Shown piece after piece: positions 1 through 11,000 of a stretch of DNA of 64,000 nucleotides. Both the position numbers and the translations under genes were made by a program. This DNA is from Diplocarpon mali. Taxonomy: Eukaryota; Ascomycota; Leotiomycetes; Helotiales; Drepanopezizaceae. The notes under the pieces are model-generated. The model searched no databases and was not told the origin of the DNA. It saw only the letters and a program-made list of their open reading frames with translations. Every line of letters begins with the position of its first letter. Within the stretch, counting starts at the first letter, position 1. The stretch is taken from positions 645 through 64,644 of the forward strand of contig JAENRP010000248.1 in NCBI GenBank assembly GCA_024741835.1, given 5' to 3'.

Positions 1-1236
1 TAGAAAGGCGAGCACCTACTCTTGGTCGCAAAGTTGCAGATGATCCCCGCCGCGACGCCGAGGATGATGGAGGCCCAGGGGGTGATGAAGCCCGAGGCCG
101 GGGTGGCCGCGACGAGGCCGGAGATGCAGCCGGAACACCAGCCGACCATGGACCACTTGCGCGCGAGCCGGTAGTCCAGCAGGCACCAGGTGATGGAGCC
201 GAACATGGCCGTCAGGCACGAGTTCCAGCAGGCCATGACGGCGCGGAGGTTGGCGCCAAAGGCGGAGCCCCCGTTGAAGCCCAGCCAGCCGAACCAGAGG
301 AGGATGGTGCCGAGGGTGATCAGGGAGACGTTGTGCGGGCGGAAGTTCAGCATCATCTTCTCCTGGCGTCGGCCCAGGACCATGGAGTAGGCCAGGGCGG
401 ACATGCCCGAGACGATCTCGACGGGGCCGCCGCCGGCGTAGTCGAGCACGCCGTAGCCGAAGGCCCAGCCGTTGACGTTCCAGACCCAGCAGGCGACGGG
501 GCAGTAGACGAGCGTCGCCCAGGCGAAGATGAAGACGAGGGCCGGGATGAGGCGACCGCGCTCGGCGACGGCGCCCATGACGATGGCGGCCGTGACGCCG
601 CAGAACTGCAGCTGGCGGCGAGGTTCAGTCTCGGGAGCTGGGGGGGGGAGGGGGGATTTTCGTGGGAGCGGAGCCATCTCTTACCTGGTAGAACGAGTAC
701 AGGAGCTCCGGGATCAGCGGCGAGCCGGGCGACGGGGTGCCGAGCGTCCTCATCAGACCGAAGTGCCGCAGGTTCCCGATGTAGCCGTTGGTCGCCGTCG
801 AGCTGAAGGCCAGCGAGTAGCCCCAGAAGTACCACTGGAAGGTGATGACGGAGAACGATCCCATACACGCCCAGATCATCGAGAGGGCCGACTTCCGCCG
901 CGCCAGGCCGGAGTAGAGAAAACCGAGGCCGGGGACCATGAGCAGGACCATGGCGGAGCAGACGAGGATGTACGCCTGATCGCCGGAGGTGAACCACTGA
1001 TTCAGGTTCTCGGTGGCTGTTGAGATGGCGGGCAGGTCAGCATTTCGAAGGGGGCTGGAATGAGGTGTTGGGGGGGGGGATTGTGGTTGTTGTAGTTGTT
1101 TCTTCTTGTAGGTTGTATGTGATGGGCGTTGGGAGGAGAGAGAGGGTCGCTTACCAGAGTCGCCTCCATTGTCCCCGGTGCCATTGTACTGGGTGGGAGG
1201 GCCGGTCCAGGAGTAGCTGGGCGCGAATCCGGACAT
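1..1236 (-). CDS. Ammonium permease, Mep/Amt family (5' part, runs off left edge)
   Basis: Plasma-membrane ammonium transporter for nitrogen uptake. Exons read 1155..1236, 685..1016 and 611 to beyond position 1 on the complement; introns have GTAAG donors and CAG ends. The ATG at 1236 opens a short extracellular N-terminus (YSWTGPPTQYNGTGDN), then the Amt core: a GFLYSGLARRKSAL segment after the first membrane helix, FQWYFWGYSLAFS, and the signature GWLGFNGGSAFGAN. The last visible residues (CNFATKS) lie about halfway through the usual 450-500 residues, so the 3' half is missing. The first twin-His position reads Glu (residue 203, DYAGGGPVEI); this substitution is known from the yeast Mep1/Mep3 branch, whereas sensor-type Mep2 keeps His. 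Whether an intron starts near position 12 cannot be judged. Confidence 0.93.
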
Positions 1237-1257
1237 GGCGGCAGAGCCTTTTGGGGG

Positions 1258-1390
1258 TTTTTTTCTCCTTTTTTTTCTTCTTCTTTTCTTCTTCTTTTCT
1301 TCTTCTTTTCTTCTTCTTTTCTTCTTCTTTTCTTCTTCTTTTCTTCTTCTTTTCTTCTTCTTTTATTCTTCTTTTCTTCTTCTTTTTTTC

Positions 1391-1423
<33 letters not shown>

Positions 1424-1470
1424 CCCCTCTCTCCCTGTGTGTGTGTGAATATGTGCGTGTATATGTGTAT
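1258..1470. repeat. Polypyrimidine microsatellite tract upstream of the ammonium permease
   Basis: About 130 bp of tandem TTCTTCTTTTC-type units (roughly 1262-1390) is followed by a CT dinucleotide run (about 1397-1425) and a GT-rich run (about 1434-1470). It starts only about 20 bp upstream of the permease ATG, so in the gene's own sense it is an AAGAA-rich then GA-rich leader or proximal promoter. Confidence 0.9.
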
Positions 1471-2369
1471 ATGCAGTTGGCCGTGCGAATCGCCGACGCC
1501 GACGCCGAGAGCGTCTATGTCTGTCTCTGGCGAGACTGGTCGCAGGTACCTGGGTATGCGTCTGCCAGGAAGCGGGCGTCGGGTGCCGGTCGGATCACAG
1601 ATTCCCGCACGTTAACGAGCAGAGCAGAGCGAGATGCAGGGCCCTCGAGGCAGGAGTAGAGAGCGCGCGCGACGGCGGCTGGGGATCTGGATATTAAGTA
1701 TTCGCGTCGCGCGTGGCCGAGATAGTTCAGGTAGCTTATCCGGGGGGGGCGATCGCTCGGGAGGCGTGGTCGTCAGATGAGTGGTACCCCAGGCGCGGGA
1801 GGGTGAGCGGCAAGGTATCTATGACCAGGTATTAATGGCCAGGTATCTATGGCCAGGTATCTATGGCGTGGCATAGCATGGCATGGCTTCGCATCGCATG
1901 CCTCGACCAGTTGGTCTCCTTGCGCGGGCTGAGGCGTCGGCGAAGTGATTGGCGTCGGCGGTGGGCGGGTGGCAGGGCGGCGGTGCAGACGAAAGTCGAT
2001 TTGCAGCAGCTGCTTTGGGCCCAGGTCGGTTCGGACGAGGGAGAGGAGGCTCTGTGCGGGGGGGCAGCAAGGGCAGGGCGGGCCAGGCCAGCACAACATC
2101 CGCAATACTCGGAATACTCGCAATACCCGCAGGTATTCGCCCGACTGCCCCGGCCTCCCCGGACTCTTCCCCCATGCCGGCGAGAGCTGTTCTCTCGACC
2201 GGACTAGACGTAGCCGAGCCACCGGGGAACCCAAGCATTTTCATGATCCCGTCGCCCATCTCCCCTCTCGCATCTCCCAACGTCAATTGCGCCGAGCAGA
2301 CGAGGATGCGACGGGGGGGTTCGTGCCAGGAGGAGGGCACGGTCAAGTCAAGTCGGGGCGGGGCAGGTG

Positions 2370-2404
2370 TGACGTCATGGCATCTCTTATCGGCATCTCT
2401 TATC
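2370..2404. promoter_or_regulatory. CRE-like palindrome next to two GATA sites
   Basis: A perfect TGACGTCA (2370-2377), the bZIP/ATF consensus, is followed by two CTTATC motifs (2386-2391 and 2399-2404), i.e. GATAAG on the permease strand. A further CTTATC lies at 1735-1740. GATA factors of the AreA/Nit2 type are the established activators of fungal ammonium permeases, which makes these sites plausible; binding here is inference, since the cluster is 1.1 kb from the start codon. Confidence 0.4.
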
Positions 2405-4251
2405 TGCATCTCTCGCTGCACCTCTCGCTGCACCTCTCACTGCACCTCTCCCTGCACCTCTCCCTCGTCTCTCGTCTGCCTCGCTCTCGTCGGCCTCTCT
2501 CTCGTCTGCCGTCCCGTCCCGGACCCGGACCGTCTCTGGCGTGGCTCCCTCGGCACATGGAAATCGTCAATCCACATTCCCCCTCTCCTCCACCACGGCC
2601 TCGCGCGTGCTTCCGGCCGGGCCAGCGCGAGACCCACGCTTCCCCCCCCCCGGCAGATGATGCGTGGAAGTTCCAGTACCCATGCGGCATCCTACCCAGC
2701 CGGCTGGAAATCGGGACGCAGACATGCAGCGTGCAACTTACTTAGTACACTTTGCACCTGGCCCAGGCAGATCTACACGAGGATGAGGCCGCCCGCCGGT
2801 CGCTGTTGTCCGCATGCCACCCGTGGGGCCCGGGCCTGTCTTGACGCTGCATCGAACCCTCGTCGCGCGTCGCTCCGGTCCATGGCAGCCTGGTCGGCGG
2901 CTCTCGCCCCCCGAATGCTTCTCCGACGCTCTCCATGTCGGCTGCCACTCCTTCGGCTGCCTCTCGGCTACCTCTCGGCTGCCTCTCCTCCCCGGATGCG
3001 GCTCCGGTCCCCAGACCGGCCCGGCTCCACCTGCCCGCCCGTCGCACGGGCACGCCGTGCCTCCACCCTCCCTCCTCCCCTCCTCCTGGACGGGACTGGA
3101 CTGCACTGCACTGCTAATCTGCCTCTTCGCCGTGGCCCAACGGCCCTGCGCAGGAAGACGACACGTGCACCCGCACATCCGCACCCGCAGCCCCAGATCC
3201 AGATCCACATCCAGGTCCAGATCCCGGTCCACGTGCGGACCGGGATCCCGGCCCACCATCACAGCACACCGCCGACATGGCAAGCCCCTCTTCCCCCTCG
3301 GCCCCGCCACTTCATTGGGCCAGCGAGCAGAAGAAACGACAGCCGGCTCGACTCTCCCCTCGTCTCCTTATCGCCAGACGGGGCCCGCCGGCGAATGGGG
3401 ATGGCCCGGGACCAAGGACAGTGTCAGCCATCTCTGCCGTCCGCGTCCGGCGGAACAATCACATCACCGGCCTCCGAGCGCACGATGCGAGAGCTACCAC
3501 CGAGACGAGGGGTCCGATATCATCCGTACCATCCCATCCGTATCATCCCATCCGTATCATCCCATCCGTATCATCCCATCCACACCATCCATACCATCCC
3601 ATCCGTATCATACCATCCATACACCCCCCTCCGCTTCTACATGCCCCCTCCACTTCTACATGGTCTACGCCCGCCGGGGAATCAGTGACCATGCTCCCTC
3701 TCCGTCGGTGGGGCAACAGCATGCCGGAAACTCCCAACATCCCAGTCCTCGGACTCGACCCAGACACAAACCCACGGACCTCTGCCCACCACCATCTCCC
3801 AATCGACAGGCGTCGGCGAGCCACAGCTGGTCGGTCACGGTCCAAGCCATCGCGACCACGCATCGAAATCCTCCTGCTTGCATATCTGCACCTGGGCAAG
3901 AACACCACGCACCCAATCAAATCCCATCCCCTCTTTTTTTTTCCCTTTCTTTTTTTTCTCTTTTTTTTTTCCCTCTTCCCCTTCCTTCTCCGAGTGGCCG
4001 GGCCGGGCCTGCCCTCCTCTCGTCCCTCCGTATCTCCGTCGAAAAGTGCATTTTATCGGCCTTACCTCCTAAACAGAGGCATCCCCGACCGGGCAGGCAT
4101 CCGTCTCGGGGCTGCTTACGAGAAAGAATATGAATCATCGATCAGTCAGCCCGCGCAGAGCAGACACCTCGACTCGATACACAGCCCCCGTGTTCCCCCA
4201 CGCGCTCCCCTCACGATGAGCGGACATGGTGAGCGGCCATCATGTATATAC

Positions 4252-4260
4252 TATAAATAG
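4252..4260 (+). promoter_or_regulatory. TATA-box-like element
   Basis: TATAAATAG on the plus strand, followed by a CA/CCC-rich stretch that resembles a fungal 5' leader and then by the 42-bp minisatellite. No coding gene follows in this direction, so it may drive a non-coding transcript or be fortuitous. Confidence 0.3.
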
Positions 4261-4380
4261 CAGCGGAGTAATCATCCAGCAAATACCCCCCACCCCCACA
4301 GATCCACCCACCAATACTCCGCCCGAGGAAGAGAAGAGGGGCAATCCCCCGGATCTATAGGTAGCATGGCACGGAGTAGA

Positions 4381-4716
4381 CCTTTGATACCTATCGAGTT
4401 GTATACTATTAGACGGAGCAGACCTTTGATACCTATCGAGTTGTACACTATTAAATGGAGCAGACCTTTGATACCTATTAAGTTGTATACTACCAGACGG
4501 AGCAAATCTTTGATACTTATCGAATTATATACTATAAGATAGAGCAGACCTTTGATACCTATCGAGTTGTATACTACCAGACGGAGCAAATCTTTGATAC
4601 TTATCGAATTATATACTATAAGATAGAGCAGACCTTTGATACCTATCGAGTCGTATACTACCAGACGGAGCAAACCTCTGATACCCATCGAGTCGTAGAT
4701 CAGACGATATCCAACG
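4381..4716. repeat. 42-bp minisatellite, eight exact-length units
   Basis: Units begin at 4381, 4423, 4465, 4507, 4549, 4591, 4633 and 4675, a strict 42-bp period with CCTTTGATACCTATCGAG at unit starts. From the third unit on, two variants alternate, giving an 84-bp higher-order period. Differences are mostly C/T and G/A transitions. Because 42 is divisible by three, the minus strand keeps an open frame of 14-residue hydrophobic repeats (type IGIKGLLRLVVYNS) over 4272-4688; I see no independent sign that it is translated. Confidence 0.9.
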
Positions 4717-4998
4717 TGTCACACCCTACACACATCCCGAACCCGCCCCGCCTCGGCCTTATCACGCCCACACCCACGCCCACGCCCACGCCCACGGCCT
4801 ACAGTTCGTGCGCCCGGCGGCTCGGCCGCGGGCCTGTGACGGCACTGGACGGGTCCGCGACTGGGTTGGGACGTGGGTGGGCAGGAGAGAGACCGCCGGG
4901 TCTTTGCACTTTGGAGATGACGGCGATGATTCGACTTGATTTGATATCAGGGTCGGTGAGGATGGGGGTAGAGGAAAAGGGAGCCGAGGGGGAAGAGT

Positions 4999-5113
4999 CA
5001 GCAAGGGGATAGAGAAGAGCCAGCAAAGAAGAGAAGGGAGGAGACAAGCGGATGGAGAAGAGCCAGCAAGGGGATAGAGAAGAGCCAGCAAAGAAGAGAA
5101 GGGAGGAGACAAG
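4999..5113. repeat. Direct duplication, 65-bp offset, purine-rich
   Basis: A segment of about 50 bp beginning CAGCAAGGGGATAGAGAAGA at 4999 recurs at 5064, separated by 65 bp and nearly identical. Confidence 0.8.
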
Positions 5114-5909
5114 AGAATAAATAAAAATAAATAAAAAAAAAGACAGACTCGCAGCGGATTCCCACCTCGATCACATGACTCGCCGATGATGCGATCCGAT
5201 AGCACGTATCCGACACACTCCCACACCCACACCCACACCCAGACGGAGACGGGCCTTGGAGATGCGAGCGCTCCAAGATATGCGCGTGTGTGCATCCCCA
5301 GCACAACGCGAGAGGAATAGCAGCGGCCTGGCAGACGGCCCTCTCCCTGGGTCGACTTCTCTCCACCCTTCACTCTCCTGCGCGGTGTCTCTATCCGCTG
5401 CCGGAGCCGGGCCGGCAGACTCGTCTGCGACGAGCCGCCCGGTCGGGAGACAGTCACTTGAGATACAGACACGTGATCGTCCCGGGCTGGGGCTCGGACG
5501 GACTTCTCGCGAGTCGCACGGAGAGACAAGCTCTCCCACTACGCATGCACCCAGCGCGTTCGAGGGGCTTCATACTGGCGCCCGGGCGCCAGAGAGGAAG
5601 CAGGACACATCCAGTGATCCTCCTCTCGGCGGGGCCGTCTCTGGCACAAGGGGGCAGTGTTGGCAGGATGGGTTTCGAGGTATTGATCATGCACGTGGTT
5701 TCTCAGCCGAGACCTCGTGGGCTCGTTGCCGCCACGTCAGCCTCGCGTGCTTTCGGTTCGTGTCAAGGAGCTTTGCTATACTACAGAGTAGCCAGGCGAT
5801 ACATGTCACCACAGCAGGCTCAGGCTACGCGGAATCCTGGGGTCCTTCATCACGCTCACCACGACCCGGGTGCTCAGATCCCGGCATGTTTCCGATGAGA
5901 GGACTACGT

Positions 5910-7542
5910 CTAGTCCAGCTGGACGGCAAATCTCTCTCTCAGCCTCTCCCCGTACATGTAGAACAGCACCGGACTGGGCGCCAACGCGATGCTGATGAAG
6001 CCAAACACACTGAACCCCCAACCCAAGCCGACGTGATCCAGCAGGCCGCCCGTGAACACCGGCACGACGCCTCCAATCACGCTCCTGAACAGCGAGCCGG
6101 CCGCAATGGCGCTCGCAGCGTACTTCTCAAAGGCGTCGATGTAGTAGTTCTGCACGGCGTTGAAGATCGCCACCTGGCCGATCCCGTAGAAGAAAGTGGC
6201 AGCGATCGGGAGCGCCACGTGCGTGTGGTGCTCTGTCGTCCAGGCGAACGCGAAGAGGGACAGGGGAATCAGGAGGGAGCCGATGTTGGCGAGTGGAAGC
6301 CGGTACTCGGCTTTAGGGGTGTTGTTGTGCTTCTTCGTGAGGGAGTTGTAGATCATCCCGATGCGCGGCACCAGGAACCACACGGCCACCAGAAACCCCA
6401 CCCCAGGTGCCAGGTAGGTGAGTCCTACTTGCAGAGTGCTGAAGCCGTACTCCTCGCCATAGATAGACTGAAATTGCGTGTACAGGCTGTAGGTGATTGC
6501 AAAGATCAGGGCCTGATACAGAGCCATCGTGATGACAATGGGCTGCGTGAAGAGGATGAGCAGGGGTCTCTGCACAGATTGTGCGAGCTTCGTACGCAAG
6601 GGACGGACATCTTCGCCTTCAAAGTAATACTTCTGGGACGCAGAGGCTTCGAGCTCCCTCTTACGCTTGGACAGGATGGCGGGCACGTACGTTTCTCGGA
6701 GGAAGAAGAAGGCGCCTAGCACGGCACCCGCGCAGATTACGAGAAGAGTCCAGAAGAGCCATGGCCAATCTAGCTTGTTGAGAATAACGGCGCCCAGCAA
6801 AGGGCCGATTGTTGGCCCTAAGAGTGGACCGAGCAGATACCATCCGAAGATGTCTGCTCGCTCGCTCGGTCCGTACATGTCTGAAATGGTACCCCCGCCA
6901 TTCGCTATACCGACGCTGCCAAAGAAGCCAGCGATAGTGCGCAAGCTTATAAGCATCGGGAGGCTCTTGGCCAGAGCAGTGGGGATCTGCAACAGCGTGA
7001 AGATGGTAAAGCAGGTCAGATACAGAGGTTTTCTGCCAAATGTCTCTGATAATGGTGCGAGGAGCAGAGGTCCGATTCCGAGCATCTTGATACGAGGTCA
7101 GCGATTGCTTCATCGAGGAAGTCTGCTGATGCGAGGCAATGTCTTGAGCCGATGATGGATCCAACCACTTACGACAACGAAGCCGGTTTGGCATCCTATT
7201 ACTCCATTCGGCGAGGCATGTAGGGACTTTGCTATCTGCTCTATCCCAGGCGCAAACATCGAGCTAGCCAAAGGGCTCAGGACTGGAGAACATTAGTTCT
7301 TCGCAAAGAGATGGCAGTTCGGGGTACTCACTTGACATTGAGGCGATGACTGCTATATTGGTGCGTTTCTCGCATTTTGACCAGGCTCGAGGATGGGCAT
7401 CGTCTTCCTTGCCGATTTTCAGAAGCTGTTGATAGTATCAGCAAGGCTGCAAATGTAGATTCGGTATTTTCACTTGTCTCTCCTGATGTTCATGTCCATT
7501 CTGCAAGAGAGGCGCACTCTCATCGGGAGTATGATTAGGCAT
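5910..7542 (-). CDS. MFS transporter, drug:H+ antiporter-1 (DHA1) type
   Basis: Exons on the complement: 7474..7542, 7332..7425, 7173..7282 and 5910..7085, giving 482 residues; splice phases all agree and introns are 48-87 bp. A short hydrophilic N-terminus (MPNHTPDESAPLLQ) precedes the membrane domain. Family marks: a W-S-K run before helix 1, SPLASSMFAPG at helix 1, motif A as GPLLLAPLSETFGRKPLYL, and a motif C-like GWYLLGPLLGPTIGPLLG in helix 5, the antiporter signature. A long central cytosolic loop (RKRELEASASQKYY) separates the two six-helix halves. It probably exports a drug or metabolite at the plasma membrane; the substrate cannot be inferred. It is divergent from REV1 across 510 bp. 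Confidence 0.92.
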
Positions 7543-8052
7543 CTCTAAATTCAACTGTATCCAAAGCAAAGTATGAGGATACCGTAACAGAAGAAGAATA
7601 TAACATGAGACGGCAAAGGACTGAAGAAACAAGCCGCAGAGCTACCTTACCTAGTTCAAGGCAATCGATGACGACGCTGGCCTAGTTGGCACTAGGTACC
7701 CACTCAGCGCCTCTGAATCTTGAGGAACCGGCTAGGACCCGAAGATGACCGATACAGCTTTGTTTTTGTGGCATCACTACACAATGTTTTGGCCTTAGTC
7801 AAGGTATCACTCATGCCCCTGGGGATCTGAAGCGTCAATAGAGGTGAAGAGAGGTTCCTTCTGTGGCCGAAGAAAAGCCGAGCATTCGCCACACACGTGC
7901 AGGCGCGTGCACGTCAACGCGCCGGCTGCACGCGCCTGACTCTCTTTCGAAAGCTCTCAAGCACACGGGTCTTTCATGTTACAAACACACATCTGTCCTC
8001 TCCAAACATGATTCTGAGATGATGATTTCGCCTGGATCAAGGCCGTCACATT
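7543..8052. promoter_or_regulatory. Shared divergent intergenic region, MFS transporter / REV1
   Basis: Only 510 bp separates the two start codons, so both promoters must lie here or overlap. It contains a perfect 12-bp inverted repeat: CAGGCGCGTGCA at 7900-7911 and its exact reverse complement at 7927-7938, separated by 15 bp. The arms lie about 115-153 bp before the REV1 ATG. No clear TATA box was seen. Confidence 0.6.
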
Positions 8053-11000
8053 ATGGGAAGCAGGCTGGAGAAGAACTCAGACCTGGTCCGGAAACGGATC
8101 GAGGCTCACGCCTTCGATAACGAGGAAGGTGACGAGTACGAGGCCTCAAAATTCGGAGGCTTTTCGGACTATTTCAGACGCAAGAGGATCAAATTGCAGA
8201 ACCTGGATGCAGAGCTGCGGTCGGCCTCTGCTGGCAAGCCCCAGATATTCAAAGGCATCGTGGCGCAAGTCAATGGCTACACGCAGCCTTCGTTGAATGA
8301 TCTCCATCATCTCATCGTCAGTCATGGAGGCGGATTCATGCAGTATCTTGATGGCAAGACTACGGTCACGCACATCATAGCCGCAAGCCTGACTCCCAAG
8401 AAAGCTATCGAATTTCGGAGGTACCGTATCGTTAAGCCCGCGTGGATTGTGGACAGCGTTGCTGCTGGAAAAGTCTTGCCATGGGATTCCTATCGAGTGC
8501 TGGACGAGGGCTCAGGTCAGCGACTCTTAAGTTTCAATGACGGGAGGATGGTTAGTCAAACGAACACCCAGCAGCGGGGTTATAGAGACCAGACGAATGC
8601 GAGTTGGTACACAAGTCAAGTCAAGTCAGTTGTTGACGACATTGACGATGACGATGGAGCCCAATTTCCCGGTACGCAGAACGTTACTTCCAACGGAACT
8701 GGTGCGTTCATGGGGGATCTGGCGCCACAGAGTCAGCCTGTCCAGAAGGCTGCAGCGCGACACAGAGAGAAGCCCGGGGATCATCCCGAGTCTCCTGGAG
8801 ATTTCGATGTTACGTCATCTCTGGAGGAGGCTCTGAATAGTGCTACAAGCGGTGACGCATCTGGACGTCATAAAACTTCCAACAGAGAATTCAGAGAAAC
8901 CTCCGAGCACCATCGCGAATCCCCGCGATCTATTGATGTGGAGAATGAGAGCGCCCCTAGACCTATCACTCCAGCGAAAGCCAGCGACCCATTCATCTCT
9001 CTGAGGCGAACTTCGGAGCTAGAGAGTCGATCTCCCAAGAAAGTCAAGGTCGTCACGGCGGAAGAACACAATGCACTCTTACTGACCGATCCTCGATTGA
9101 GAAAATCGTCTACTGCAAATCCAGAGTTCATCAAGCAGTACTATTCAGAATCTCGTTTGCATCACTTGTCCACGTGGAAAGCCGAGCTCAAATCCCGCTT
9201 CCAGCAAATGGCAGCTGAAAAGTCGGCTTCCCAGAGGCAACCTACAAAGAGAAAACCGGGAGGTAGAAGATATGTCATGCACGTTGATTTCGACAGCTTC
9301 TTCTGTGCCGTATCTCTCAAGAGTGCCCCGGAATATGTCGAAAAACCTACTGTTGTTGCACATGGCAGTGGAAGCGGGAGTGAGATTGCGAGTTGTAATT
9401 ATCCAGCCCGAGCTTTTGGAATCAAGAACGGGATGTGGATGAAGAAAGCGTTAGAATTGTGTTCAGACATCAAAGTTCTTCCCTATGATTTTCCGGCATA
9501 CGAAGAGGCCAGCAGAGGATTCTACGAAGCCATTTTAGACGTCGGAGGCGTCGTTCAGAGCGTCAGTGTCGATGAGGCTCTTGTTGATGTAACAAGTCTG
9601 TGCCTGCTTGCAGGTGGTACTGATGGTCTTGAGATTCAAGAGGGGAGCGTTTTGAAAGAGCAAGAGAAAGCGGATCAGATTGCAGATACGCTTCGCAAGC
9701 GAATCAAAAACCTTACAGGTTGTGCAGTGTCTGTTGGCATAGGGCCGAATATTCTACTGGCTAAAGTTGCACTCCGGAAAGCCAAGCCGGCTGGGCAGCA
9801 TCAAATCAAGCCAGAACACGCGCTTTACTCTATCGGCGAACTCACCGTTCAAGAGCTCCCTGGTGTTGCATACAGTATTGGAGGGAAGCTCGAGGAAATC
9901 GGTGTCAAGTATGTCCGAGATGTTCGTCGGTTAACAAAAGATCGTCTAATGACAGTGCTGGGCCCCAAAACTGGAGAGAAGATTTGGGACTACTCGCGAG
10001 GCATTGATCGCACAGAAGTTGGAGAGCAGGTAGTCCGAAAGTCCGTGTCAGCTGAGGTCAACTGGGGTATCAGGTTCATCTCTCAATCAGAAGCGGAGGA
10101 GTTTGTGCAGAACTTGTGCAAGGAACTGCAGAGGCGTCTGATTGACCAGGGCGTCAAGGGGAGACAACTTACCATGAAGATCATGAGAAAGTCTGCCGAT
10201 GCTCCGCTGGATCCACCGAAGCACTTGGGACACGGAAAATGCGATACCTTTAATAAGAGCATCGTGCTTGGGGTTGCAACGAACAACGCAGAGGTAATCG
10301 GGCGAGAAGCGGTTTCGGTTCTACGGAGCTATGGTTTCTCGCCTGGTGAGCTCAGAGGACTTGGTGTTCAGATGACGAAGCTCGAGCGTCTGAAAGGGAC
10401 CAGCACTGCCATGCCGGATGGGAGCCAGAGGAGGATCAACTGGGGTGCCGCACCACCGGATAGGGGGAGGCAGATCTCTGGAGATCCCATCGATGACCCG
10501 CAAACACCAACGAAACCGAAATCGACACCAACGAGCAACAGGATGTTCACCCGGAAGCCGTCCGCAGACCGGGTCGGCGAATCGATCACTCGTACGAAAA
10601 TGGCGGCAATGACTCGTCGGCCACAATTCAGTGGCGTTCCTATAGACGATATTGAAAGTCCTCGAAAAGCTAAAGATACACCAAAATCCGTACACCCTGC
10701 GGCTGCCATAGCAAGGGCCAATGCGGCAGATCAGAGTGCTAGGAAGGTGTTGAACGTCACGGGGACACAGTTCATCATTCCCAGCCAAATCGACCTTGAC
10801 GTTTTGTCCGAACTTCCACACGATATCCGGTCCAGGCTTGTGGCCCAAAGCAAGAGTAAGCCAATATCAAGAGCCCAAACCCCGATTTTCAGATCGAGGT
10901 CCAACAGTCCATTCCCACAGGATTCGACCCATCTGCCTTCTCAATTGGACCCCGAGGTGTTTGATGCATTGCCAGAGGACATGAAAGCAGAGATACTCGC

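Larger units (their letters stand above)
1237..5909. other. 4.7 kb gene-free region with low-complexity and tandem repeats
   Basis: No recognisable gene. The plus strand is C-rich and poor in TA and TGA, so long open frames occur in all three forward frames between about 1950 and 4260, but their translations are Ser/Pro/Arg/His-rich low complexity with no domain. It holds several tandem repeats: a GGTATCTATGGCCA-type 14-mer around 1813-1866, a CACCTCTCNCTG 12-mer around 2405-2465, a CATCCCATCCGTAT repeat around 3530-3615, a 42-bp minisatellite at 4381-4716, CCCACG runs near 4768-4797, a 65-bp-offset duplication at 4999-5113 and CCCACA runs near 5219-5240. For the permease this is upstream sequence. 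For the MFS gene it is downstream sequence. Confidence 0.75.

Noticed and set aside
1949..3688. 579-codon open frame on the plus strand
   Set aside because: Other long frames overlap it in both remaining forward frames; the translation is low-complexity Ser/Pro/Arg/His with no motif. It follows from the C-rich, stop-poor strand composition.
2814..4260. Open frames of 439 and 327 codons on the plus strand
   Set aside because: Same compositional cause; they translate the CATCCCATCC repeats and T-rich runs.
4762..5529. 255-codon minus-strand frame with Leu/Pro/Phe-rich stretches
   Set aside because: It translates the GA-rich duplication and CCCACA runs; no signal peptide or domain pattern holds up.
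5256..6719. 487-codon plus-strand frame
   Set aside because: Most of it is antisense to the well-supported MFS gene.
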